This document shows, piece by piece, positions 51,301 to 59,964 of a DNA stretch of 64,000 nt. A model generated the notes under the pieces. That model was given only the letters and a program-made list of their open reading frames with translations, was not told where the DNA came from and searched no databases. This stretch comes from Pseudomonas sp. TH31 (lineage in GTDB: Bacteria > Pseudomonadota > Gammaproteobacteria > Pseudomonadales > Pseudomonadaceae), in NCBI RefSeq assembly GCF_016650815.1, contig NZ_JAEKEZ010000029.1, positions 372,001-436,000 on the forward strand, written 5' to 3'. The translations under genes were made by a program, and so were the position numbers. Every line of letters begins with the position of its first letter. Position 1 is the first letter of the stretch.

Positions 51301-51540
51301 TCAGGCTTTTTTCAACCAATAGCGGTAAACACCCGCCTCGTCTTCTTCGAGCAGCAGCGTATGACCGGCCAATCGGGCAAAGGTGCGGAAGTCGCGCTGA
51401 GAACCCGCATCCGTGGCGATGACCTTGAGTACCGCACCGCTGGCCATGCGATTGAGCTCAAGTTTGGCCTTGAGCAACGGCAACGGACAATTCAGGCCAC
51501 TGGCGTCCAGTTCCGCGTCATGGGCTACAGCATCGGTCAT
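51301..51540 (-). CDS. TusA-like sulfur carrier protein
   Basis: 79 residues with the SirA/TusA core: ELDASGLNCPLPLLKAKLELNRM, where Cys in CPLPLLK is the persulfide carrier residue, then GAVLKVIATDAGSQRDFRTFA. Small sulfur-relay protein of the TusA family, involved in thiolation or molybdenum-enzyme maturation depending on the member. Upstream of the PerM-family gene, divergent from the BepA-like protease. Confidence 0.85.
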   Translation of the reverse strand: MTDAVAHDAELDASGLNCPLPLLKAKLELNRMASGAVLKVIATDAGSQRDFRTFARLAGHTLLLEEDEAGVYRYWLKKA

Positions 51541-51638
51541 TGCATCACTCCGGATCAGGTGGTTGAGCGGCCTAGAATATCTGGTCCGAAGGCCGGTGTC
51601 CGGCTACAGTAAGGTCTTTGTCGACTAAGGCTTTGTGC

Positions 51639-53072
51639 ATGACTTTTTTGCGCCCTACCCTGCTGACGCTCGCTTGCCTGCTTGCCTCACCAGGCTTCGC
51701 CGACGACCTGCCGTCACTCGGTGACGCCAGTTCTGCCATTGTCTCGCCGCAACAGGAATACCAATTGGGCCGCGCGTGGCTGGCAATGTTGCGCAGCCAG
51801 GTATTGCAGCTCAATGATCCGCAGCTCAAGGATTATGTCGAATCCAGCGTCTACAAACTGGTGGAAACCAGCCAGGTCACTGACCGGCGCCTGGAGTTCA
51901 TCCTGATCAACAGCCCGCAGCTCAACGCCTTTGCCGCGCCGGGCGGGATCATCGGGGTCAACGGCGGCTTGTTCCTCAATGCCCAGACCGAAGGTGAATA
52001 TGCTTCGGTGCTGGCTCACGAATTGGCTCACTTGTCGCAACGCCACTTCGCCCGTGGCGTCGAAGCCTCGCAACGCATGCAACTGCCGATGATGGCCGCC
52101 CTGCTGGCCGGGATCGTGATTGCCGCCGCTGGCGCCGGTGATGCAGGGATCGCCACCATTGCCGGTACCCAGGCAGCAGCGATCCAGGAGCAACGGCGCT
52201 TCTCGCGCCAGAACGAACAGGAAGCCGACCGGATCGGCATCCTCAACCTGGAAAAGGCCGGTTACGATCCGCGCTCGATGCCAAACATGTTCGAGCGCTT
52301 GATGCGTCAGTACCGCTTCGACGCCAAGCCACCGGAATTCCTGCTGACTCACCCGGTGACCGAGTCGCGAATCGCCGACACCCGTAACCGTGCCGAACAG
52401 GCCAAACCGGGCGGCATCGAAGACAGCATGCGTTACCAACTGATTCGCGCACGGGTGCAACTGATCTACGAAGAAACCCCTGGCCTGGGCGCCAAACGCT
52501 TCCGAGCCCAGTTGGATGAGAACCCGAAAAACGACGTCGCGCGCTACGGCCTGGCCATCGCCCAGATCAAGGGTGGCCAATTGAACGAGGCACGGGAGAA
52601 CCTCAAGCTACTGCTGGCCACGGCGCCGAACGAGATTATCTACAACCTGGCTCAGGTCGATCTGGACATCACCAACAATCGCCTGCCTGAGGCCCAAACG
52701 CGGGTTGACCGACTGCTGACCCAGTATCCGGGCAACTACCCGCTGAACCAGGTCCGTGTCGACTTGCTGCTCAAACAGAACCGTACCGCCGATGCTGAAA
52801 AAGCCCTGGAAAACCTGCTCAAGTCTCGTCCGGATGATCCGGATGTCTGGTACATGGTGGCGGAGACTCGCGGCCTGTCGGGCAACATCATCGGCTTGCA
52901 CCAGGCTCGCGCCGAATACTTCGCTCTGGTCGGCGATTACCGCCAGGCTATTCAGCAACTGGACTTTGCCAAGCGCAAGGCCGGCAGTAACTTCCCCTTG
53001 TCGTCACGGATCGATGCACGGCAACGAGAGCTGATGGAGCAGGAGCGCATGATCAAGGACATGATGGGCTGA
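51639..53072 (+). CDS. M48 metalloprotease with TPR tail, BepA-like
   Basis: 477 residues from MTFLRPTLLTLACLLASPGFA (signal peptide about 1-22); an earlier TTG frame start at 51618 would spoil the signal. Zinc motif HELAHLSQRHFARG with third ligand in EQEADRIGI; GGIIGVNGGLF precedes it. The C-terminal half (from about 300) is TPR repeats (ARYGLAIAQIKGGQLNEARENLKLLL...). BepA degrades or helps assemble outer-membrane LptD and Bam substrates in the periplasm. Ends at a strong terminator. Confidence 0.88.
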   Translation: MTFLRPTLLTLACLLASPGFADDLPSLGDASSAIVSPQQEYQLGRAWLAMLRSQVLQLNDPQLKDYVESSVYKLVETSQVTDRRLEFILINSPQLNAFAAPGGIIGVNGGLFLNAQTEGEYASVLAHELAHLSQRHFARGVEASQRMQLPMMAALLAGIVIAAAGAGDAGIATIAGTQAAAIQEQRRFSRQNEQEADRIGILNLEKAGYDPRSMPNMFERLMRQYRFDAKPPEFLLTHPVTESRIADTRNRAEQAKPGGIEDSMRYQLIRARVQLIYEETPGLGAKRFRAQLDENPKNDVARYGLAIAQIKGGQLNEARENLKLLLATAPNEIIYNLAQVDLDITNNRLPEAQTRVDRLLTQYPGNYPLNQVRVDLLLKQNRTADAEKALENLLKSRPDDPDVWYMVAETRGLSGNIIGLHQARAEYFALVGDYRQAIQQLDFAKRKAGSNFPLSSRIDARQRELMEQERMIKDMMG

Positions 53073-53095
53073 CGACGTCGAAAAAACCCAGGCAC

Positions 53096-53127
53096 AAAAA
53101 AACCGCCTCTTTCGAGGCGGTTTTTTA
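53096..53127. terminator. intrinsic terminator, bidirectional
   Basis: AACCGCCTC TTTC GAGGCGGTT with an A-run before and TTTTTT after; lies between the convergent BepA-like and mucD genes and can serve both. Confidence 0.9.
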
Positions 53128-53144
53128 TTCAGCCAACAACCGGT

Positions 53145-54569
53145 TTATTCAGCCAGTTTGAAGGTGATGAAGCTGGCACGACCTTGACGCAGAACCCGCA
53201 TCGACACCGAGCGGTTCTTTGGCAATGCCTTGGCGATCTCGGTGAACTCCTTGGTGGAGCCGATCGCCTGGTTGTTCAGGTGAGTAATCACATCACCTGG
53301 CTGCAAGCCGATCAGCGAAGCAGGACCGTCCTGGACGTCCTTGATCACCACGCCGCCCTTGAGGTCGTTGGCTTTCTTCTGCTCATCGGTCAGCTCGGCA
53401 ACGGAAACACCCAAGCGGTTGCTGCTGCCCTCAACCCCGGATTTCGCCTTCGCATCCAGCTCTTTGCCTTCCTCCGGGATTGCGCCGACGGTCAGCTCGA
53501 CATTCTTGCGCTTGCCCTCGCGGATCACTTCAAGATTGGCCTTGGCGCCTGCCTTGAGTGCGCCGACCAGATGTGGCAGATCAGCAGACATGACGATCGG
53601 TTGACCGTTCATGCTCAAGATCACGTCGCCCACCTGCAGGCCACCCTTGGCCGCCGGGCCGTCATCCTGGATCTGAGCCACCAGCGCACCGGCCGGTTTC
53701 TCCAGGCCGAATGACTCAGCCAGGTCCTTGTTCACCTCCTGAATCACGACACCCAACCAGCCTCGGCTGACTTTGCCGCCGCTTTTCAGTTGATTGGATA
53801 CGTCCATCGCGACATCGATCGGGATCGCGAACGACACACCCATGAAGCCGCCCGAACGGGTGTAGATTTGTGAGTTGATCCCGACCACTTCACCGTTCAG
53901 GTTAAACAGCGGGCCACCGGAGTTGCCCGGGTTGATCGGCACGTCGGTCTGGATGAACGGGACATAGTTTTCGTTCGGCAGGCTGCGACCGATGGCGCTG
54001 ACGATGCCTTGGGTCACGGTGTGGTCAAAGCCGAACGGCGAACCGATGGCGACAACCCACTGGCCGGCCTTCAAGTCCTGGGATTTGCCGAGCTTGAGAA
54101 CCGGCAGATCCTTGCCTTCGATTTTCAGCAGCGCCACGTCGGAACGCGGGTCGGTGCCGATCAGTTTAGCTTTCAACTCACTACGGTCGGCCAGGCGGAC
54201 AAGAATTTCGTCGGCATCGGCAATCACGTGGTTGTTGGTCAGGATGTAGCCATCAGGCGAGATGATAAAACCCGATCCCAGGGACTGCGCTTCGCGCTGA
54301 CGATCACCGCGAGGCGAACGTTGTTGCGGCATGCCGCGCTCGAAGAACTCGCGCAGCGCTGGCGGCAGGCCTTCAAGATCCGGCATCTGGTTCGACACTT
54401 TGCGATCAGGCAGTTTCTGCGTGGTACTGATGTTCACCACCGCAGGCGAGGCCTGTTCGACCAGTTGCGTGAAGTCAGGCAATTCGGCCGCTTGAGCAGA
54501 GACCGCCTGACCGAGCACCAGCACGGTGGCAAAAATGGAGAGGTAAGACTTCAAGCGTGGTATCGACAT
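53145..54569 (-). CDS. mucD: periplasmic serine protease MucD (DegP-like)
   Basis: 474 residues from MSIPRLKSYLSIFATVLVLG (signal to about residue 27); the longer frame to 54659 is not a signal sequence. Trypsin-like domain with triad His in LTNNHVIADADEI, Asp in DPRSDVALLKI and Ser in NPGNSGGPLFN, then two PDZ domains (about 265-350 and 385-470). Known role in Pseudomonas: clears misfolded periplasmic proteins and keeps AlgU in check. Last gene of the algU-mucA-mucB locus; 247 bases separate it from mucB. Confidence 0.94.
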   Translation of the reverse strand: MSIPRLKSYLSIFATVLVLGQAVSAQAAELPDFTQLVEQASPAVVNISTTQKLPDRKVSNQMPDLEGLPPALREFFERGMPQQRSPRGDRQREAQSLGSGFIISPDGYILTNNHVIADADEILVRLADRSELKAKLIGTDPRSDVALLKIEGKDLPVLKLGKSQDLKAGQWVVAIGSPFGFDHTVTQGIVSAIGRSLPNENYVPFIQTDVPINPGNSGGPLFNLNGEVVGINSQIYTRSGGFMGVSFAIPIDVAMDVSNQLKSGGKVSRGWLGVVIQEVNKDLAESFGLEKPAGALVAQIQDDGPAAKGGLQVGDVILSMNGQPIVMSADLPHLVGALKAGAKANLEVIREGKRKNVELTVGAIPEEGKELDAKAKSGVEGSSNRLGVSVAELTDEQKKANDLKGGVVIKDVQDGPASLIGLQPGDVITHLNNQAIGSTKEFTEIAKALPKNRSVSMRVLRQGRASFITFKLAE

Positions 54570-54815
54570 ACGGCTCCCGTTACGACGAGCATGGTTAAGC
54601 GATATGGAGCAAGGAACACCGGGAACGATACGCCGGTATTTTTGTTCCGGGAACAACAAACAAGGCCAGAGCCGTGAGGCTCTGACCTATAGAAAAATCC
54701 AGGGGTATTTGCAAATTGAAATGCTCACCAAACATTTCGACATCTCAATGGTGGAATGGGCATCGCTGACCTCTCGCACAATCAAACTGCCGATCCATGA
54801 GCATCACCATTCAGC

Positions 54816-55775
54816 TCACTGTTTGGCCGTAACAGCATCGGAGCGCATGGACAGCGCAATGCGTTCGGCGGTACCGATAGGGATTTCACCGACCACGGTC
54901 ACCATGATCTCACCTTGAGGCGTGGTCAAGCGTCGGGATACCGCAACGGTTGGACCCAGCTGGGTACGAGTATCGGTGACGGTAGCGCCATTCAACGGCT
55001 CAAGAAACACCGAGAAGCGGGCCAACCCATCGTCGTACATCAAGCTGCTGACCTGAGTTTTGGTCTCAGGGTCTTTGCGCGAGGAACTGCTACTGAGTTC
55101 GAAACCTGGCGGTAACCAGTCCGAATGCCAGACTTCGGCGGTTTTAAGTGCCTCAGCCTTGTCAGGCTCCAGGGATACTGTCTTGCAATCAGGACCTGCC
55201 TGCAAATCTTTGTCTGATGGGGCATCGGTGGTATCCAGTTGCGTGAACTGGAATCGCTCGAGCAACTGCCCCTTGTCATTCAGCAGCAATGACTTGAGGG
55301 GCAAGCCGGTCTCCTTGTCCAGGTGCAACTCGAAACCGTAACGATGCTGGTCACGCGGCGTCAGTGAAACGATCACCGCCGAACGCCCAGCCACACGCGA
55401 CTTGCCGATGACGGCAAGGTCGTACCAATTCTTGAGCTTTTGTGGATCGAGTGCACGAGCAGCAGATTTGGGAGACTCCCCCAGCCCCGCTATCAGGGTG
55501 CCGCTGACGCATTGAGTATGCCCATCAATGCGCACGACTTCCTGTGCCGAGCCGTCGAGCTGGAGCAAACGCTCGCGGACCTTGCCATCCTGGACGCGGT
55601 GCCAGATGTTATGGGTAGAAAAACTACCGTTACGCTCGTAAACAAAAGTACCGTGAAAGCTTTGCGTTTGCTCGGCCTGTCCCAGACGGGTCAACCAGTC
55701 CTGGGCTTCATCAGCGTGGGCTGGAACAACAAACCAGCCACCAAGCAAGAGCGTAAGTAGAGGTATGGCGCGCAT
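54816..55775 (-). CDS. mucB: sigma factor AlgU regulatory protein MucB
   Basis: 319 residues with signal peptide (MRAIPLLTLLLGGWFVVPAHA) and the MucB/RseB two-domain fold: lipid-binding half (DWLTRLGQAEQTQSFHGTFVYERNGSFSTHNIWHRVQDGK) and C-terminal MucA-binding half from about residue 205. It shields MucA from AlgW cleavage until lipopolysaccharide signals displace it. Starts 8 bases after mucA. Confidence 0.94.
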   Translation of the reverse strand: MRAIPLLTLLLGGWFVVPAHADEAQDWLTRLGQAEQTQSFHGTFVYERNGSFSTHNIWHRVQDGKVRERLLQLDGSAQEVVRIDGHTQCVSGTLIAGLGESPKSAARALDPQKLKNWYDLAVIGKSRVAGRSAVIVSLTPRDQHRYGFELHLDKETGLPLKSLLLNDKGQLLERFQFTQLDTTDAPSDKDLQAGPDCKTVSLEPDKAEALKTAEVWHSDWLPPGFELSSSSSRKDPETKTQVSSLMYDDGLARFSVFLEPLNGATVTDTRTQLGPTVAVSRRLTTPQGEIMVTVVGEIPIGTAERIALSMRSDAVTAKQ

Positions 55776-55783
55776 GATCCTCC

Positions 55784-56371
55784 TTAACGGTTTTCCAAGC
55801 TTGCTGCACGAGCGTAAGGCAGAGCACTTTCAGTGCCTTTCAAGGCGGCCTGTTGAGCATGTTGGCGCAAGTAGCCTGGCAGACGCTGATCGTGCCAGCC
55901 CGGCTGACCTTGCAATACGCCGTTGGCCATAGGGCCAGTGGCTTCCGAACTCTCACTGTAGCCTGCCAATACAGCTGGGCCCTTGACCTGAGGAACGGCC
56001 AGAGCAGGCTGATTGGATTGCTGAGCCAGTTCGACGCCAGCAATTTCGTCCTGGTTGTACAGACGAACACCTGCCAGTACAGCGACGGTCACCGAAGCAG
56101 CGACGGCCAGACGACCCAGGCTGCGCCATGGACCGCGAGATGCCTTGGCCGGGACGGCTTCGTCTTCCAGCGCAGCAGAAACTGCCGCAGCGATGTCCAG
56201 ACGTGGAAGCAGCAGATCCTTATGCATGACTGCCCGAGCGATCTGGTAACGAGCCCAGGTATCGCGGGTTTCAACATCGTCAAAGGCATTCAGTACCCGA
56301 CGCAATTCCAGCTCATCCGCTTCGTTATCCATCACTGCGGACAGCGATTCCTGCAGGGCTTCACGACTCAT
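55784..56371 (-). CDS. mucA: anti-sigma factor MucA
   Basis: 195 residues. N-terminal AlgU-binding part (MSREALQESLSAVMDNEADELELRRVLNA), one membrane helix near residues 85-105 (LAVAASVTVAVLAGVRLY), and a periplasmic tail to ENR. The frame is intact and full-length, so this is not a mucoid-type mucA mutant allele. Sequesters AlgU; degraded stepwise by AlgW and MucP under envelope stress. Spaced 30 bases after algU. Confidence 0.95.
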   Translation of the reverse strand: MSREALQESLSAVMDNEADELELRRVLNAFDDVETRDTWARYQIARAVMHKDLLLPRLDIAAAVSAALEDEAVPAKASRGPWRSLGRLAVAASVTVAVLAGVRLYNQDEIAGVELAQQSNQPALAVPQVKGPAVLAGYSESSEATGPMANGVLQGQPGWHDQRLPGYLRQHAQQAALKGTESALPYARAASLENR

Positions 56372-56401
56372 GGCGTTCCTCTCTTGGCTGTCGCCGCTGT
56401 C

Positions 56402-56983
56402 TCAGTTTTCCTGCAACAACGGCTGCAGGGCTTTATCAATGGCTTCCCGAGCCCGGAAAATCCGGGAACGCACGGTACCCACCGGACACTGCATAACCGC
56501 CGCAATGTCCTCGTAACTCAGACCATCGAATTCACGTAAAGTTAAGGCCGTACGTAAATCTTCTGGCAGTTGCTGAATGGTTCGATGGACGGTGCCTTCG
56601 ATCTCATCCCGCAGCAATGCGCGTTCTGGCGACTCGAGATCCTTGAGGCCATGATCGCCATCGTAGAACTCTGCGTCTTCGGAACTGACATCGCTATCCG
56701 GCGGCCGGCGGCCGCGTGAAACCAAATAGTTTTTCGCCGTGTTGATGGCGATGCGGTAAAGCCACGTATAAAACGCGCTGTCTCCGCGGAAATTACCAAG
56801 TGCACGGTACGCCTTGATAAAGGCTTCCTGTGCGACATCCTGGGCTTCATGGGTGTCGTGCACGAAACGCACGATCAACCCGAGAATTTTGTGCTGGTAT
56901 TTCAGCACTAGCAGATCGAAAGCTCGCTTGTCGCCGCGTTGGACGCGCTCGACCAGCTGCTGATCCTCTTCCTGGGTTAGCAT
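56402..56983 (-). CDS. algU: RNA polymerase sigma factor AlgU (RpoE/SigE type)
   Basis: 193 residues from MLTQEEDQQLVERVQRGDKRAFDLLV; the open frame extends upstream to 57286 but that part is leader DNA containing the promoters. Sigma region 2 (YKHK-type helix KYQHKILGLIVRFVHDTHEAQDVAQEAFIKAYRALGNF) and region 4 (LPEDLRTALTLREFDGLSYEDIAAVMQCPVGTVRSRIFRAREAI). Controls alginate, osmotic and envelope stress genes. AlgU-type promoters upstream imply autoregulation. Confidence 0.96.
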   Translation of the reverse strand: MLTQEEDQQLVERVQRGDKRAFDLLVLKYQHKILGLIVRFVHDTHEAQDVAQEAFIKAYRALGNFRGDSAFYTWLYRIAINTAKNYLVSRGRRPPDSDVSSEDAEFYDGDHGLKDLESPERALLRDEIEGTVHRTIQQLPEDLRTALTLREFDGLSYEDIAAVMQCPVGTVRSRIFRAREAIDKALQPLLQEN

Positions 56984-57042
56984 GAACACTCCTCGATAAG
57001 CTCGAAGGAGGCGTGCATAACTAAACGACCAGACTTGCAAAC

Positions 57043-57069
57043 ATAGACTCGGGCTTTTCGCAAAAGTTC
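57043..57069 (-). promoter_or_regulatory. AlgU-dependent promoter of algU (proximal)
   Basis: On the minus strand GAACTT, a 16-base spacer and TCTAT match the AlgU consensus (GAACTT-N16/17-TCTGA). It lies 60 bases upstream of the algU ATG. Confidence 0.75.
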
Positions 57070-57234
57070 TCCCCTTCAAGCAAGTTTCCTGCGGGCTCTG
57101 ATTTGGCACGCACGAAAAACGCAGCTCGGGATAACCCGGCTGCGCGAATAATCTTGTCATCGGATTCGCCGGCAAGGACCAAACAGCAGGTCCCGCTCTG
57201 AAGCCGACACTGTCCCTTGATTCAGACAACCAGC

Positions 57235-57263
57235 TATTGATCTTGGGCCTTTGGCAAAAGTTC
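57235..57263 (-). promoter_or_regulatory. second AlgU-type promoter of algU (distal)
   Basis: GAACTT, 17 bases, TCAATA on the minus strand, about 190 bases upstream of the proximal one. Both share GAACTTTTGC directly. Two AlgU-dependent starts are also known for algU of P. aeruginosa. Confidence 0.65.
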
Positions 57264-57539
57264 CAAATATTTATAGCCGGGTGCAACCGACATTGTGCGA
57301 CTGCGAAGCGAAAAAGACTGTTAAATCCTCGATACAGTCGCCTTGTCGCCGAACCGGTGAAAAAAACTTCCGACGAAGCGTCCGGTCTTTTCCGTCACAG
57401 TAGTTTCACAATGCCATGTAGGCCCGGCTATTGTGCCGCTCCCCCCTCTATATACTAGTGGGCTGTGTGGCTGCCTGACTCGCCGATCCAGGAGTCTTGC
57501 GCCAACCCCGACCCGGGTCGCTTTGAGCGGAATCCTGAA

Positions 57540-59156
57540 ATGAGCCAACAGTTTCAACACGATGTTCTGGTCATTGGCAGCGGCGCTGCCGGTTTGAGCC
57601 TTGCGCTGACCTTGCCTGATCATCTGCGCATCGCCGTATTGAGCAAAGGCGACCTCGCCAATGGCTCGACTTTCTGGGCCCAGGGCGGTGTCGCTGCCGT
57701 GCTGGATGATACCGACACCGTCGAGTCCCACGTCGATGACACGCTCAATGCCGGCGGCGGCCTGTGCCATGAAGACGCTGTGCGGTTTACCGTCGAGCAC
57801 AGTAAAGAAGCCATCCAGTGGCTGATCGACCAGGGCGTTCCGTTTACCCGCGATGAACAGTCTGGCACGGAGGACGGCGGTTTCGAGTTTCACCTGACCC
57901 GCGAAGGCGGCCACAGCCATCGGCGCATCATCCACGCTGCCGACGCCACCGGTGCGGCGATCTTCAGAACCTTACTGTTCCAGGCCCGACAACGCCCGAA
58001 CATCGAACTGCTGGAACAGCGCGTTGCGGTCGACCTGATCACCGAAAAACGCCTGGGCCTGGAAGGCGACCGTTGCCTGGGCGCCTACGTACTCAACCGC
58101 GCCACCGGTGAAGTCGACACCTACGCCGCCCGCTTCGTGATCCTCGCTTCCGGTGGCGCCGCCAAGGTCTATCTCTATACCAGCAACCCTGATGGCGCTT
58201 GCGGAGATGGCATTGCCATGGCCTGGCGTTCGGGCTGCCGCGTGGCAAACCTGGAGTTCAACCAGTTCCACCCTACGTGCCTGTATCACCCTCAGGCCAA
58301 GAGTTTCCTGATCACCGAAGCCCTGCGCGGCGAAGGTGCGCACCTGAAGCTGCCCAATGGCGAACGCTTCATGCAGCGTTTCGACCCGCGCGCCGAACTG
58401 GCGCCACGTGACATCGTTGCCCGGGCCATCGACCACGAGATGAAGCGCCTGGGCGTCGACTGCGTCTACCTGGATATCAGCCACAAGCCCGAAGCATTCA
58501 TCAAGACCCACTTTCCGACGGTGTACGAGCGCTGCCTCGAATTTTCCATCGACATCACCAGGCAACCGATCCCGGTAGTCCCGGCAGCGCACTACACCTG
58601 CGGCGGCGTGATGGTCGATCAACAGGGCCGCACCGACGTGCCGGGCCTGTATGCCATCGGCGAGACCAGCTTCACCGGCCTGCACGGCGCCAACCGCATG
58701 GCCAGCAACTCGCTGCTGGAATGCTTCGTCTACGCCCGTTCGGCGGCGGCGGACATTCTCGAGCAGTTGCCGCAGGTTTCGATCCCGACCGCCCTGCCTG
58801 TCTGGGACGCGAGCCAGGTGACCGACTCCGACGAAGACGTGATCATTGCGCACAACTGGGACGAACTGCGGCGCTTCATGTGGGACTACGTGGGCATCGT
58901 GCGCACCAACAAGCGCTTGCAACGGGCACAACACCGGGTGCGGCTGCTGCTGGACGAAATCGACGAGTTCTACAGCAACTATAAGGTCAGCCGGGATTTG
59001 ATCGAGTTGCGCAACCTGGCTCAAGTAGCGGAATTGATGATCCAGTCAGCCATGGAGCGCAAGGAAAGTCGCGGTCTGCATTACACCCTCGACTACCCGA
59101 ACATGTTGCCTGAGGCACTGGACACTATTCTGGTGCCGCCCACCTACGCCGGCTGA
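57540..59156 (+). CDS. nadB: L-aspartate oxidase
   Basis: 538 residues from MSQQFQHDVLVIGSGAAGLSLAL (FAD-binding GxGxxG). Fumarate reductase/succinate dehydrogenase flavoprotein fold with FWAQGGVAAVLDDTDTVESH, EGGHSHRRIIHAADATG, HPTCLYHPQAKSFLITEALRGEGA, and the active-site ARDI region. Oxidises aspartate to iminoaspartate for NAD synthesis. Diverges from algU; its location between algU and the sdhE/ygfX genes is typical of Pseudomonas. Confidence 0.96.
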   Translation: MSQQFQHDVLVIGSGAAGLSLALTLPDHLRIAVLSKGDLANGSTFWAQGGVAAVLDDTDTVESHVDDTLNAGGGLCHEDAVRFTVEHSKEAIQWLIDQGVPFTRDEQSGTEDGGFEFHLTREGGHSHRRIIHAADATGAAIFRTLLFQARQRPNIELLEQRVAVDLITEKRLGLEGDRCLGAYVLNRATGEVDTYAARFVILASGGAAKVYLYTSNPDGACGDGIAMAWRSGCRVANLEFNQFHPTCLYHPQAKSFLITEALRGEGAHLKLPNGERFMQRFDPRAELAPRDIVARAIDHEMKRLGVDCVYLDISHKPEAFIKTHFPTVYERCLEFSIDITRQPIPVVPAAHYTCGGVMVDQQGRTDVPGLYAIGETSFTGLHGANRMASNSLLECFVYARSAAADILEQLPQVSIPTALPVWDASQVTDSDEDVIIAHNWDELRRFMWDYVGIVRTNKRLQRAQHRVRLLLDEIDEFYSNYKVSRDLIELRNLAQVAELMIQSAMERKESRGLHYTLDYPNMLPEALDTILVPPTYAG

Positions 59157-59577
59157 AACAGAGTCGAACCCGCAGGCGTCGGTGCAGATCCGCCGCCTGC
59201 GAATCCTGCGGCACACAAATAGTTCTGACCCGGCGCTCGCCGCGCAGACGAAACCGCAGTATTACGACCAACGGTAACGCGAGGCTGTCCGGCCTTAGCT
59301 GGACCGGCTGCCAACCCTCGGCCTGACTCCACAACTGCCAGCCATCGGCATCGCGGCGTAAACCGCGAAATGCCTGCGGGTGCGTCAGTAAAATCTGCCG
59401 TGGCAATGCCCAAAAGCCATGAGCCAGACACAACAAAACACCGAGCGAACTTGCCCAGAGCGGTATGGAGAAAAGAAATAGCGAGCCCAGCGCGAACAGC
59501 TGGGCCGCAAGATACGCCGCCAGCAATTGCCGTGAGGCATGCCAGCGGCATTCGAACGCATTACTTGGGCTGGACAC
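59125..59577 (-). CDS. YgfX-family small membrane protein
   Basis: 150 residues, GTG start overlapping the sdhE stop by 17 bases and ending inside the nadB 3' end (32-base convergent overlap). Two adjacent membrane helices (LLAAYLAAQLFALGSLFLF, IPLWASSLGVLLCLAHGFWA) then a soluble part with HPQAFRGLRRDADGWQLWS. This is the YgfX/CptA family, once described as a toxin partner of SdhE/YgfY that affects FtsZ and MreB in E. coli; its real role is unclear. Confidence 0.78.
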   Translation of the reverse strand: MSSPSNAFECRWHASRQLLAAYLAAQLFALGSLFLFSIPLWASSLGVLLCLAHGFWALPRQILLTHPQAFRGLRRDADGWQLWSQAEGWQPVQLRPDSLALPLVVILRFRLRGERRVRTICVPQDSQAADLHRRLRVRLCFSRRRWAAPE

Positions 59578-59815
59578 GATCCAGGATCATGCGAACCATG
59601 CGCTGAAGCTCCGGATCTTCCGATTCGGCGCGCTCCATGAACCAGCCGAACATGTCCTGATCTTCGCATTCGAGCAGCTTGCGGTAGCAATCACGGTCGA
59701 CATCATTGAGGTGCGGATAGACCTCTCTCACGAACGGCACCAGCAGCACGTCAAGCTCGAGCATGCCGCGGCGGCTGTGCCAGTAGAGGCGATTCAGTTC
59801 AACATCTTCGACCAT
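59561..59815 (-). CDS. sdhE: FAD assembly factor SdhE
   Basis: 84 residues from MVEDVELNRLYWHSRRGMLELDVLL; the RGxxE flavinylation motif (RGMLE) is present. The frame upstream to 59911 has no conserved content. SdhE helps attach FAD covalently to SdhA and FrdA. Cotranscribed with the ygfX-like gene. Confidence 0.93.
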   Translation of the reverse strand: MVEDVELNRLYWHSRRGMLELDVLLVPFVREVYPHLNDVDRDCYRKLLECEDQDMFGWFMERAESEDPELQRMVRMILDRVQPK

Positions 59816-59964
59816 GGAGCGCTCCTCAAATAGGCGGCAAGTATACAGCCCCGCGCCCGGTCGAACAGTCGGCTTTGGTCGGCCCTTCTCGAGCTTTTGT
59901 AAACTACCCATTTCATGGGCGCCCCCTTATGATGTCTCCCAGACTCTTTACCCTGCGATGACCC

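Noticed and set aside
55784..56371. mucA frameshift (mucoid allele)
   Set aside because: The frame is open over the full 195 codons with the membrane helix and periplasmic tail intact.
59125..59815. sdhE-ygfX as a toxin-antitoxin module
   Set aside because: SdhE carries the RGxxE flavinylation motif and has an established metabolic role; the toxin-antitoxin label for this pair is doubtful, so I annotate it as an assembly factor with a membrane partner.
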